Assembly: GCA_937891445.1 (NCBI GenBank)
Contig: CALAFV010000633.1
Span: 1-11,426 of the forward strand
Reading direction: 5' to 3'
Length of the DNA stretch: 11,426 nucleotides
From: an uncultured Phycisphaerales bacterium
GTDB lineage: Bacteria; Planctomycetota; Phycisphaerae; Phycisphaerales; UBA1924
The translations under genes were made by a program, and so were the position numbers. Shown here piece after piece: positions 1 through 10,425 of the stretch. Below the pieces are notes generated by a model that ran no database searches, was not told the DNA's origin, and saw only the letters and a program-made list of their open reading frames with translations. Position 1 is the stretch's first letter. Each line of letters begins with the position of its first letter.

Positions 1-140
1 GGATCCGTCGCGCCCGCCGTGCTTTGCCATGCGCGGCCTGGAGGCGGGCGGGGGCGGGGCCCGGAGTGATCGGACGCTGGGAACCGGCCGGGGCCCGGGG
101 CGTCTAACCTCCAGAGGCAGGGAACGCCTCCGTGGGGGTC

Positions 141-148
141 GGAAGGAG
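141..148 (+). promoter_or_regulatory. Shine-Dalgarno deciding the start of the 155-1231 gene
   Basis: GGAAGGAG lies 6 nt before ATG 155. It is the only good ribosome binding site in the open frame and fixes the start well downstream of the frame's first ATG at 29. TCTAAC/TAACCT-like hexamers at 103-110 could be the -10 region, but I see no convincing -35. Confidence 0.75.
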
Positions 149-154
149 CGGCAT

Positions 155-1231
155 ATGGCTGCGAGCGTGAGCGGGAACGACCGGGGGCGTGGGCGGGCGG
201 CTCGGGCGGGCTTGGCCGTGGCGGCGGCGCTGGGGGTGTGGGGGCTGGCGGCCCCGGCGGTGGCCCAGAGCGGCGCCGGCAGCGCGAGCGGCGGATCGAC
301 GGCCGTGGCGGCGGACCCGGGGTACGTGAACCTCGCCAAGTTGACGCGCCGGATCACGATCGACCTGAGCGACCAGCGCCTCGAGGATGTGATCAACTTC
401 ATCGCGGAGGTGACGCAGGCGGAGATCGAGCCGCACTGGCGCACCGACTCGCGGGACGGCCTGGACCGCGAAGCACGGATCACGCTGACGGCCAAGAACA
501 TGCCGGCGCTGACGCTGCTGGAGCGTGTGCTCGAGAAAGCGCAGACGGACTTCGCGCAGAACACGTGGCAACTCACCAGTTACGGCTCGGTGGAGATCGG
601 TCCCAAGGACGTGCTGAACCGGCGCAAGCGGCTGGTGATCTACGACGTCAACGACCTGCTGACGGAACTGCCCCGGTTTTACGACGCGCCGCAGATCGAC
701 CTGCAGGGCGTGCTCCAGCAGTCGCAGGGCGGCGGGGGCCAGAGCCCGTTCACCAACATCCAGGACGAGCGCAGGAGCCGGGACGAGGAGGAGCAGGATC
801 GGCGCGACCGCATCGAGAGGCTCATCGACCTCATCCAGACGTTCGTCGAGACCGAGCAATGGCAGGACAACGGGGGTGACGGCGGAACGATCCGCTACTT
901 CCAGGGCGCGCTGCTGGTCAACGCTCCGGACTACATCCACCGGCAGATCGGCGGGTACACCTTCTGGCCGACGCGGCAGACGTACACGAACGCCGCGGGC
1001 AGGCGGTACGTCAGCCTGGGGATGGATGTCGGGATCAGCAAGATCGACGGCTTGGCGCTCGAGCCGGTGACGGCGGTCGTCGGCGGGCGGCTGGTCCCCA
1101 GCAACCCCGGCGGCGGCGGCAACACCGGCAAGCCGGGGGAGGGGCAGAAGCCGGGCGACGGCGGCGTGCCCAAGGACGGGAGCCAGCCGAAGGACGGCGG
1201 CTCGAGCGGCGGCCAGTCCGACAAGAAGTGA
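155..1231 (+). CDS. Exported secretin-N-like protein with Gly/Lys-rich tail
   Basis: Predicted 358-residue exported protein of unknown function. The start is ATG 155, because a strong Shine-Dalgarno (GGAAGGAG, 141-148) sits 6 nt before it; the frame stays open upstream to 29, but that part reads as Arg/Gly-rich noise. Residues 1-37 form a signal peptide: basic n-region, hydrophobic core around 19-33, cleavage likely after APAVA (A37). Residues 66-100 (RITIDLSDQRLEDVINFIAE) resemble the short N-domain of secretins and TonB-type receptors. It is followed by a second alpha/beta stretch with LVIYDVNDLL (160-169), then an Arg/Glu/Asp-rich helix (205-225) and LIDLIQTFVETEQW (223-236) leading to TIRYFQGALLVNAP. 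No secretin barrel follows; from about 312 the tail is Gly/Pro/Lys/Asp low complexity. I infer a periplasmic or envelope protein. The secretin-N relation is a pattern impression; the exact function is unknown. Confidence 0.85.
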   Translation: MAASVSGNDRGRGRAARAGLAVAAALGVWGLAAPAVAQSGAGSASGGSTAVAADPGYVNLAKLTRRITIDLSDQRLEDVINFIAEVTQAEIEPHWRTDSRDGLDREARITLTAKNMPALTLLERVLEKAQTDFAQNTWQLTSYGSVEIGPKDVLNRRKRLVIYDVNDLLTELPRFYDAPQIDLQGVLQQSQGGGGQSPFTNIQDERRSRDEEEQDRRDRIERLIDLIQTFVETEQWQDNGGDGGTIRYFQGALLVNAPDYIHRQIGGYTFWPTRQTYTNAAGRRYVSLGMDVGISKIDGLALEPVTAVVGGRLVPSNPGGGGNTGKPGEGQKPGDGGVPKDGSQPKDGGSSGGQSDKK

Positions 1232-1276
1232 GATTCACACGTTTGTTCCGGGGCGACAACGACGCCCAGCGCACAG

Positions 1277-1308
1277 GCCCTCCTCGTCTTGCGGCGGGGA
1301 GGGCTTTT
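1277..1308 (+). terminator. Intrinsic terminator after the exported-protein gene
   Basis: GCCCTCC (1277-1283) pairs with GGAGGGC (1298-1304). The stem extends inward by a T-G wobble, C-G and G-C (1284-1286 with 1295-1297) to 10 bp, around an 8-nt loop. TTTT follows at 1305-1308. It lies 45 bp after the stop at 1231. There is no T-run on the other strand, so it should not serve the convergent gene that ends at 1339. Confidence 0.8.
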
Positions 1309-1338
1309 CGTCGTGGCAAGGCGTGAGCCGGCATCCGG

Positions 1339-2552
1339 TCACGCGCCGCCTCTCCGGCGGGACGACAGGTTGGCGGCCTCGATCAGCGCCCACCCGGCCC
1401 TGGCGCTCCGCTTCTTCGGCGCACGGGGGTCGTCGTTCATCGCCAGTTCGAAGCAGCAGTGGTGCCCGTAAATGTCCTCGGGCTTCATGCTCGGCTTGGT
1501 CTCATCGAAGAAGGCCCACGTGACCGACCCGACCATCCCGACGCCGACGTGGCGCTGCTTCCGGTGGCGGTTCTTCTCGTAGGCGAACGAGAAGAGGCGG
1601 AGTTCGCGGGTATCCCGCGTCGGCGGCCAATAAAGCGTCCGCTTGTCCATCAGTTCGATCGAATCGGGCGGCTCGCCGTATTCGTTGGGATGGCTCAGCC
1701 AGTGGCACATCTCCGCCATCGCTTCGAAATCCGGATCCCGGGCGGCCTTGGGCACCAGTTTCTTCTTCCCGAGTTCCGCGAGATAATGACGCGCCTGCAA
1801 CGACATGTTGCGGTCGAGGCACTTCTGAATCAGGAAGTCGAGGCCCGCCTGATCGCCCATTTTCGCGGCGGCCCAGGCGGCCTCCATCTGGACATGGGGG
1901 GCCTTGTGTCGCCGGGCCAAGGCCAGCAGAGGCTTGCGACGCGAGGGGGAGATGAACGGCAGCGCCGCGCACGCGCTCACGGCGTAACTCGCCTGGGTGG
2001 GCTTCCTGCTTCCGAGGTACCCCGCGAGCGCCCTGGCCCCGGCCGCCGAGTCGAAGGGGTGCTTTCGCAGACCGTGCTCGCGGGCCGCGGCGTTGGCCGC
2101 GTCGAGGAGACTGACCGCGAGAAACTTCTGCGGCAGTGGCTTGCTCAACTTGGCGAAGAGCATCGCCGCTCCGGGGTGCCCCCTGCCGAAGGGGTCCAGC
2201 ACCACCGACCACATATAGTGGTCGGCCTTGTACCCGCTTCGGGCAACGCGGGCGATGCATTTCACGCCCTCCTTCGTGCCGCAGTAGGCGAGCAGCTTCA
2301 GAGCAAAGAGCATCTCATCCGAAAACCGCTTGCCTCGGGCGACGGTCGCGTCCACCACGCGGATAAGTTCCCTGCTCGCGGCCGGCGCGACCTTTCGTGT
2401 GCTGCCGCAGTGGGGGCGTTCTGGAGAAGGCAGAGGGTCTCCACGAACGCGTCTGCATGCTCCTGCGTTGTCAGCGGCGCGGGCGTGGCCCGGAACATCG
2501 TGAGCACCGCATCGGCGGACCATTCGGCCTTCTTGTTCTTCTTCTTGCCCAT
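1339..2552 (-). CDS. HEAT-repeat-type protein, interrupted by a single frameshift
   Basis: Composite gene of about 404 residues if one base is restored. The N-terminus is read from ATG 2552 (MGKKKNKKAEWSADAVLTMF, then a helical stretch ending LETLCLLQNAP-like at about residue 47). The rest continues in the -1 frame from about 2415 to the TGA at 1339-1341. The switch point coincides with five Cs (2412-2416, minus strand); a sixth C would join the frames, and 1214 + 1 bases is divisible by three. The body (about 60-290) is made of Ala/Leu-rich amphipathic helix pairs typical of HEAT/ARM-like solenoids, for example ELIRVVDATV and MLFALKLLAYCG. The last 100 residues form a distinct domain with VGVGMVGSVTWAFFDET and YGHHCCFEL. 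No catalytic motif is recognised; a scaffold or binding role is inferred. It could be a genuine broken gene, a sequence error in a homopolymer, or a -1 slippage site. In the second frame, upstream of the C-run, translation gives unlikely Arg/Gly/Pro-rich peptide, so an intact 432-residue reading from 2637 is not favoured. Confidence 0.65.
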
Positions 2553-2586
2553 TGGCGAACTCGCTCAGATGTGCGGGATCGGCAAC

Positions 2587-2616
2587 ACGATACCACACGC
2601 GCGGGCCGGTCAGCAA
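2587..2616 (-). promoter_or_regulatory. Candidate promoter of the HEAT-repeat gene
   Basis: On the minus strand TTGCTG (2616-2611) and TATCGT (2592-2587) are spaced by 18 bp, a fair sigma-70-type match in an otherwise very GC-rich stretch. Transcription would start near 2580, giving a leader of about 28 nt before ATG 2552. This supports 2552, not 2637, as the gene start. A GAGCGAG sequence about 7 nt before ATG 2552 is a weak ribosome binding site. Confidence 0.45.
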
Positions 2617-2623
2617 ACCGGCC
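2604..2623 (-). promoter_or_regulatory. Perfect inverted repeat over the -35 region, downstream of gcvP
   Basis: GGCCGGT (2604-2610) and ACCGGCC (2617-2623) are perfect 7-bp arms. The 6-nt loop CAGCAA is exactly the complement of the candidate -35 TTGCTG of the next gene. In the gcvP transcript it lies 35 nt after the stop and could be the hairpin of a terminator, but no T-run follows on the minus strand. It may instead be an operator for a repressor of the HEAT-repeat gene. Both readings are inference. Confidence 0.4.
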
Positions 2624-2658
2624 GCAGGCGCCGACATCCCGCCCGTGAGCGCCAGTTG

Positions 2659-5649
<2,991 letters not shown>

Positions 5650-5860
5650 GCGCTCTTCGCGTGCGGGGAACGGGGCGGGGGCCTTCGTCGGCGGCTGTGG
5701 CGGGTCCGGCGGCTGGCGGCGCACCGGTTGCAACGACGAAGCCGATGAGTTTCCGAACGCGGAACGGGACTGTAGGTTCACGCTCACCAAGCGGCTAGAA
5801 CGCGCGTTTCGCAACCGCCGGCTTCACGGCTGGTAGCCCCGGTGGCGGCCGGTGGGGCCG

Positions 5861-5866
5861 TAGACT
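5861..5866 (+). promoter_or_regulatory. Possible -10 element of the M28 peptidase gene
   Basis: TAGACT at 5861-5866 lies 32 bp before ATG 5899. It is a TANNCT-type -10 candidate in the 249-bp divergent region between gcvP (5649) and the peptidase. No recognisable -35 stands 16-18 bp upstream. A similar hexamer (TAGGCT) precedes the gene starting at 11363. AGGA (5886-5889) is the likely ribosome binding site, 9 nt before the ATG. I saw no clear promoter for gcvP in this region. Confidence 0.3.
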
Positions 5867-5898
5867 CCGGGGTTGGGGAGGCGGCAGGAATCCACGCG

Positions 5899-7881
5899 AT
5901 GAAGCAGACACCCCGGGGCGGCAGGCTCGGCTTGGTTCTGGCTTTGATTCTCGGCGCCCCGTCCGCGGTGGTGGCGCAGCACGGCGCGACCGCGGCAAGG
6001 CCCGCGTCGGCCGCGGCGGTCGTTGCGAGGGACGTGTCGGCGGCGCTCCAGCCGAGCGACGAGGAGGTCGCCCGGTACCGCGAACACATCCTCACGCTCG
6101 CCAACCCTTACTTCGAGGGCCGGCGGCCGGGGACGCGGGGAAACGAACGGGCCGCGGAGTACATCGAGTTCTGGTTCCGGCAGTTGGACCTGCAGCCCGC
6201 CTTCCCGGCGACGACGACGGCCGCGGGGGGGAGTTACCGGCAGTCGTTTCCGTACGGGCGCGACATCGTGGTGACGGCCCAGTCGGTGCGCAGTGGGGAG
6301 GTGGTGTTCAAGGCCGGCGAGGATTTCGTGACCCTCGGCAACTCCGGCAGCGGCGAGGCCGCGGGGCAGGTCGTCTTCGTCGGCTACGGGATCAAGGAGG
6401 GTCCGAACGGTTTCACCAGTTTCCCGTCGGACGCGGCCGAGAAGGTCAAGGGCAAGATCGCGATGCTGCTGCGCTTCGAGCCCTTGGACGAAGAGGGCCG
6501 CAGCGCATTCACGGGCGGAGCGTGGAGCAACGAGGCGGCGCTGACGGCGAAACTGCGGGCGGTCGCCGCGCTGGAGCCCAGCGCGATCATCCTGACCTCG
6601 CCGCCGGGTGCGAGCGATGAGCGCATCCACCGACTGGAGACGACCGCCGCCACCGCGAGGAGCCTTGGGCGGCCGCTGTCGATTCCGGTCGTGATGGTCA
6701 CGACGGACGCGGCGGACCGGATCGTGCGCTCGGGCGCCGATGGCCGCACGCTCGCGGATCTGCGGGCCTCGGCGGACCGCGGCCCCGAGGGATTCGTGCC
6801 GTTGGAGAGCCGGGTCGAGATCGCGGTCCAGGTGGATCGTCCCATGCGGAACGCGGACAACGTTGCCGCGGTGCTGCCGGGCAAGGGGGCGCTGGCGGAC
6901 GAGTACGTGGTGATTGGGGCGCACTTCGACCACGTCGGGGATGGGGCGCTGGGCGGCTCGCGCGCGAGGGATGATGAGGCGGGGAGGATCCACTACGGCG
7001 CCGACGATAACGCTTCCGGCACCGCGGGGCTGCTCCTGAGCGCCGAGCGGCTCAAGCGTGTGTACGACGCGCTGCCCGACGGGGCCGATGCTCGGAGCGT
7101 GCTGTTCATCGGCTTCAACGCGGAGGAGATCGGGCTGGTCGGCTCGCGCCACTTCGTGGACAACTGCCCGCTGGACGCCAAGTCGATCTACGCCATGGTG
7201 AACATGGACATGATCGGGCGTCTGCGCGACGGCAAGATCGAGGTCGCGGGCACCGGCACGGCGGAGGGGTTCGAGGGGATCCTCGACCCGCTGTTCGCCG
7301 CCTCGGGGCTGGAGGTGGCGAAGGCGCCCGGCGGGCGCGGGCCGTCGGACCACGCGAGTTTCTACGGCAAGGGCGTGCCGGTGCTGCACTTCTTCACCGG
7401 CCTGCACGATGAGTACCACACGCCGCGGGACGTCGCGTCGCTGATCAACGTCGAGGGAGCCGCGAGGGTCGCGGCGCTGGCCTCTGAGGTCGCTCTGATG
7501 CTCTCGACGCGCACCGAGCCGCTGGTGTTCAGGAGCACCGACCCCCGCGCCAGCGACCCGCACGCGAGCGGGGACCAGGCGCAGCAGGGGATCGGCGGGG
7601 TCCGCGTGCGCTTCGGCATCTCGCCGGCGAGTTATGGCGATATCGAGCCGGGCGTCGGCGTCGGCGACGTGTTCCCGAACACCTCCGCGGCCGAGGCCGG
7701 CATCCTCAAGGGCGACCGGCTGATGAAGTGGAACGGCGAGCCGATCGCGGACGTGGAGTCGTGGATGGTCTTCCTGCGGAAGGCCAAGCCCGGCGACGAG
7801 GTCGAGGTCGTCGTCAAGCGGGGCGATCAGGAGATCCCGCTGAAGGTGAAACTCAAGGCCCGCGAGAGCGGGGCACGGTAG
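5899..7881 (+). CDS. Secreted M28-family zinc aminopeptidase with PDZ domain
   Basis: Predicted exported metallopeptidase of 660 residues. Start ATG 5899 gives a proper signal peptide (MKQTPRGGRLGLVLALILGA, cleavage likely after VVA26); an in-frame ATG at 5842 would bury it. Residues about 145-300 resemble a PA-type insert (VVFVGYGIKEG, KGKIAMLLR). The M28 catalytic domain spans about 325-530 with the full co-catalytic zinc set: H342 in GAHFDHVG, D369 in GADDNASG, E409-E410 in FNAEEIGLVGS (general base and ligand), D437 in VNMDMIGR and H507 in DEYHTPRD. Residues about 566-655 form a PDZ domain (VGDVFPNTSAAEAGILKGD, then WNGEPIADVESW). M28 enzymes with PA and PDZ parts usually release N-terminal amino acids from peptides in the periplasm or outside; the substrate cannot be told here. 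It is a single-gene unit, divergent from gcvP and convergent with the lipoprotein gene. Confidence 0.93.
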   Translation: MKQTPRGGRLGLVLALILGAPSAVVAQHGATAARPASAAAVVARDVSAALQPSDEEVARYREHILTLANPYFEGRRPGTRGNERAAEYIEFWFRQLDLQPAFPATTTAAGGSYRQSFPYGRDIVVTAQSVRSGEVVFKAGEDFVTLGNSGSGEAAGQVVFVGYGIKEGPNGFTSFPSDAAEKVKGKIAMLLRFEPLDEEGRSAFTGGAWSNEAALTAKLRAVAALEPSAIILTSPPGASDERIHRLETTAATARSLGRPLSIPVVMVTTDAADRIVRSGADGRTLADLRASADRGPEGFVPLESRVEIAVQVDRPMRNADNVAAVLPGKGALADEYVVIGAHFDHVGDGALGGSRARDDEAGRIHYGADDNASGTAGLLLSAERLKRVYDALPDGADARSVLFIGFNAEEIGLVGSRHFVDNCPLDAKSIYAMVNMDMIGRLRDGKIEVAGTGTAEGFEGILDPLFAASGLEVAKAPGGRGPSDHASFYGKGVPVLHFFTGLHDEYHTPRDVASLINVEGAARVAALASEVALMLSTRTEPLVFRSTDPRASDPHASGDQAQQGIGGVRVRFGISPASYGDIEPGVGVGDVFPNTSAAEAGILKGDRLMKWNGEPIADVESWMVFLRKAKPGDEVEVVVKRGDQEIPLKVKLKARESGAR

Positions 7882-7890
7882 CCGCTGCAT

Positions 7891-8105
7891 GATCATCTGC
7901 GGATGAGCCGCAGACCAACGCAGATGGACGCGGAGCAAGGTCAGGGCACAGGGCCACTGATCAACCCGGGTAACACGGATCAGCGGGTCAGGACGGGAAG
8001 CGGCGAGGCGAGTCGAGGCCGATCCATGACCTCCGGATCAGTGTGATCGGCGCTCGTCTGCGGCTGTTCTTCAGCCAACCCGTGTTGATCTGTGCATATC
8101 CGTGG
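7891..8105. repeat. Intergenic element of 10-bp-phased CRCRGAT units in inverted halves
   Basis: The whole 248-bp gap between two convergent stops is filled by degenerate units. On the + strand, 10-mers follow without gaps: CGCAGACCAA (7909-7918), CGCAGATGGA (7919-7928) and CGCGGAGCAA (7929-7938), preceded by TGCGGATGAG (7898-7907). At the far end the same type of unit runs on the minus strand, again in 10-bp steps: CACGGATATG (8104-8095), CACAGATCAA (8094-8085) and CACGGGTTGG (8084-8075). More copies (ACACGGATCAG near 7973-7983, CCGGATCAGTG near 8033-8043) lie between, so the element is an imperfect large inverted repeat. CTGCGG/CCGCAG (7897-7913) forms a 6-bp hairpin with a 5-nt loop. It has no coding potential and may also serve as a bidirectional transcription end. 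Sequences of this look recur between genes in many bacteria, as I remember; the function is unknown. Confidence 0.6.
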
Positions 8106-8129
8106 CCGCCTGGCTACTTCTCAGAGCGG

Positions 8130-8711
8130 TCAGGAGAGCCAGACGAAGCGGAACTCGCCGCCCTCGTACGCCACCCACAGCCGGGTGTACGGCACGTTGC
8201 GGGCCGACTGGCCGGTCAGGCGCAGGACGAACATCCGCGGGCCGGCCTTCTCGAACAGGCACGTCGGGGTGCGCTCGCCGAAGGGCATGCGGGCGAAGGT
8301 CCTGGCGATGGCCCTGCGGGACTTCTGAAGGACGCGGAAGAGGTCCTCCGGCGTCTTGCCTTCGGAGGCCAGGTACTCGCGCGTCTTCTGGCTCAGCAGG
8401 TACTGGTCGAAGAGTTCAAACTGGTCCTCGTCGAGCGTGCGCTCCAGGTGCGTCATCAGGTCGCGCACCGAGCGGGAAACCAGGCGGACCTTCCCGTTGG
8501 GCAGTTCGATGATGATCCGGTCATCGCTGGGCGCCGGGTTGGGGAGAAGTTGGTTGGGCTCGACGATCGCGGGTTCCTGGGTCTGGGCGCCGTCGAGGCC
8601 GACGAAGAACGGCTTGTAGCGCAGCAGCCGCTCTTCCTGCTCGCAGGCGGCGAGGGCCGTCGCCATGGCGAGCAGCACCGCCGCGATCGTTCTGGTGCGA
8701 GGAGCGGTCAC
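8130..8711 (-). CDS. Small lipoprotein of unknown function
   Basis: Predicted 193-residue lipoprotein. The GTG start at 8711 overlaps the nadB stop in a GTGA (8711-8708), and GGAGGT (8723-8718) stands 6 nt before it. The long open frame upstream to 9020 only shadows nadB. The N-terminus reads (M)TAPRTRTIAAVLLAMATA followed by the lipobox LAAC, so C23 becomes the lipidated residue after cleavage. After a Pro/Asn-rich spacer (about 45-67) comes a folded part: RIIIELPNGKVRLVSRSVRDLMTHL-type beta/alpha start, an acidic helix with DEDQFELFDQYLLS, then a C-terminal beta-rich segment ending YEGGEFRFVWLS. No family was recognised. The nadB coupling suggests shared expression but not necessarily shared function. 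It is the last gene of the unit, with no clear terminator after it. Confidence 0.85.
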   Translation of the reverse strand: MTAPRTRTIAAVLLAMATALAACEQEERLLRYKPFFVGLDGAQTQEPAIVEPNQLLPNPAPSDDRIIIELPNGKVRLVSRSVRDLMTHLERTLDEDQFELFDQYLLSQKTREYLASEGKTPEDLFRVLQKSRRAIARTFARMPFGERTPTCLFEKAGPRMFVLRLTGQSARNVPYTRLWVAYEGGEFRFVWLS

Positions 8712-10414
8712 GGGGCCACCTCCGCCGCGGCGCTCCGCACGCCGACCACGGCCGGTTCCTCCCGTCCGCGGCGCCACAGGTCGTGGACGCGGAACTCCTC
8801 CCGGGGCTCGGGATAGTCCGTCCGGCAGTGGCACCCGCGCGACTCCTCCCGCCACCGCGCGGAACGAGCCGTCAGGGCCGCGGCCAGGAGCATGTTCTGC
8901 GTCTGCCACCCCGCGGGCTCGTCGAAGATCTTGTCGAGCGTGTAGCGGGCCCAGAAGTCGAGCATGTCCCCCATGTCGGCCAGCCGCGGGCCGGTCCGCT
9001 CGATCCCGGCGTTGCGCCACATCGCCGAACGCAGGCTCGAGAGGACGTCGGCCAGGTCGATCTCGCCGTGGTCGGAGGGCCGGATATCGGAGACGACGGC
9101 GATGGGCGCAACCGGCCCGGAGCCCCCCGGCCTCGCGGCCAGGTTCGTCTCTCGCGCCGCCCGCCCCGCCGCCTCACCGAGCACGAGTCCCTCAAGCAGC
9201 GAGTTGCTCGCGAGGCGGTTGGCGCCGTGCAGGCCGGTGCAGGCGGCTTCGCCCACCGCGAAGAGGCCGGGGACATCGGTGCGTCCGCACAGGTCCGTGG
9301 CGACGCCGCCGATCGTGTAATGAGCCGCGGGGTTGACGGGGATCGGGTCGGTCGCGGGATCGAGGTCGAACTTGGCCAGCAGCGCGGCGATGCCGGGGAA
9401 CCGCTGGGCGAAGTCCTGCACGTGGCGGACGTCAAGGAAGACGTGCGTGCCGCCGTGCCTGGCGAGGTGGTGCACGATCGCGCGGGAGACGATGTCGCGT
9501 GGCGCCAGTTCGGCCATCGGGTGCACGTCGAGCATGAAGCGGTGGCCGGCCTGGTCGATCAGGTGCGCCCCCGCGCCGCGGATCGCCTCGGTGATGAGCC
9601 AGCGCTGCGTGCCGGCGAGGTACAGGCACGTGGGGTGGAACTGCACGAAGGCCATGTCGGCCAGCGTCGCCCCGGCGCGGTAGGCCATGGCCGGGCCGTC
9701 GGCGGTCGCCGTGCGTGGGTTGGTCGTCTCGCGGAAGATCATCCCCGCGCCGCCGCAGGCCAGGATCGTCGAACGGGCCCAGATCATCTGGAGCCCGTAG
9801 CGGGGGTGGTGCGTGATCGCCCCCATGACCGGCGCCCCCGGCTCGCGCGAGGGCGTGATCAGGTCCAGCGCGAAGCACCTGGTGAAGATCCGAACCCCCG
9901 CGACGGACCTGGCCCGCTCGAGGAGGCACCGCGCCAGTTCCGCCCCCGTGGCATCGCCGCCGGAATGCACGATTCTGTGCGAAGCGTGTCCCCCCTCGCG
10001 TCCGAGGGTCGGCTGGCCGGCGGCGTCGCGGTCCACCTGCATCCCCCACGAGAGCAGTTCGTTGATCCGCGCCGGGGCGTGCTCGACGACGTACCGCACG
10101 ACGGGCTCGTCGCACAGCCCCGCGCCGGCCGTGAGCGTGTCCTCGACGTGGGAGTCGAACGAGTCGGCGGGGTCGAGCACTGCGGCGATCCCCCCCTGGG
10201 CCCACGCCGTGTTCGACAGCGTCGGCTCTTCCTTCGCGAGGATGATCACGTCCCCGCCCGGGCCGCCGGGTCCGGGGCCGTGCTCCGCGGCCGCGATGGC
10301 GGCCCGCAGGCCGGCCACCCCGGCCCCGATCACGAGCGTGTCCGTGAAGATCTGCGGCAGCAGGCTGGACCGGAAGGGGATGAGGTAGCGCCGCTGGTCG
10401 AAGAGGGGGTCCAT
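8708..10414 (-). CDS. nadB: L-aspartate oxidase
   Basis: Cytoplasmic flavoprotein that oxidises L-aspartate to iminoaspartate, which NadA then condenses with dihydroxyacetone phosphate to quinolinate; this is the first step of de novo NAD synthesis. At 568 residues it is near the usual 530-550. The FAD dinucleotide fold is at VIGAGVAGLRAA (28-39), with SNTAWAQGGIAA (67-78) after it. The family signature residues are present: H260 in FVQFHPTCLY, R306 in ELAPRDIVSRA, H365 in HYTIGGVATD, and GEAACTGLHGANRLASNSLLE (388-407 and on). The helical C-terminal domain ends with the typical ESRGCHCRTDYP (524-535). The LASNSLLEGL motif favours NadB over succinate dehydrogenase SdhA. Start ATG 10414 lacks a good ribosome binding site but lies only 11 nt after the stop of the upstream dinB-like gene, consistent with re-initiation. 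The frame open to 10864 overlaps that gene and is not coding. nadA and nadC are not in the window. Confidence 0.97.
   Translation of the reverse strand: MDPLFDQRRYLIPFRSSLLPQIFTDTLVIGAGVAGLRAAIAAAEHGPGPGGPGGDVIILAKEEPTLSNTAWAQGGIAAVLDPADSFDSHVEDTLTAGAGLCDEPVVRYVVEHAPARINELLSWGMQVDRDAAGQPTLGREGGHASHRIVHSGGDATGAELARCLLERARSVAGVRIFTRCFALDLITPSREPGAPVMGAITHHPRYGLQMIWARSTILACGGAGMIFRETTNPRTATADGPAMAYRAGATLADMAFVQFHPTCLYLAGTQRWLITEAIRGAGAHLIDQAGHRFMLDVHPMAELAPRDIVSRAIVHHLARHGGTHVFLDVRHVQDFAQRFPGIAALLAKFDLDPATDPIPVNPAAHYTIGGVATDLCGRTDVPGLFAVGEAACTGLHGANRLASNSLLEGLVLGEAAGRAARETNLAARPGGSGPVAPIAVVSDIRPSDHGEIDLADVLSSLRSAMWRNAGIERTGPRLADMGDMLDFWARYTLDKIFDEPAGWQTQNMLLAAALTARSARWREESRGCHCRTDYPEPREEFRVHDLWRRGREEPAVVGVRSAAAEVAP
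8718..8723 (-). promoter_or_regulatory. Shine-Dalgarno inside the nadB 3' end
   Basis: GGAGGT read on the minus strand lies 6 nt before the GTG at 8711, within the last codons of nadB. It decides the start of the lipoprotein gene and, with the GTGA overlap, points to translational coupling. Confidence 0.75.
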
Positions 10415-10425
10415 GAGCCCGAACT

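Noticed and set aside
1..154. Coding from ATG 29 and G-rich runs near 40-60
   Set aside because: No ribosome binding site at 29 and a noise-like peptide; the G-runs fit the local composition.
5650..5898. Possible glycine riboswitch before gcvP
   Set aside because: I looked for the paired aptamer pattern and its conserved purine-rich cores on the minus strand and saw none, and no terminator or anti-terminator.
5824..7938. Open frame of 704 codons on the minus strand opposite the M28 peptidase
   Set aside because: Low-complexity Arg/His/Pro composition; the + strand carries the complete zinc-site motifs.
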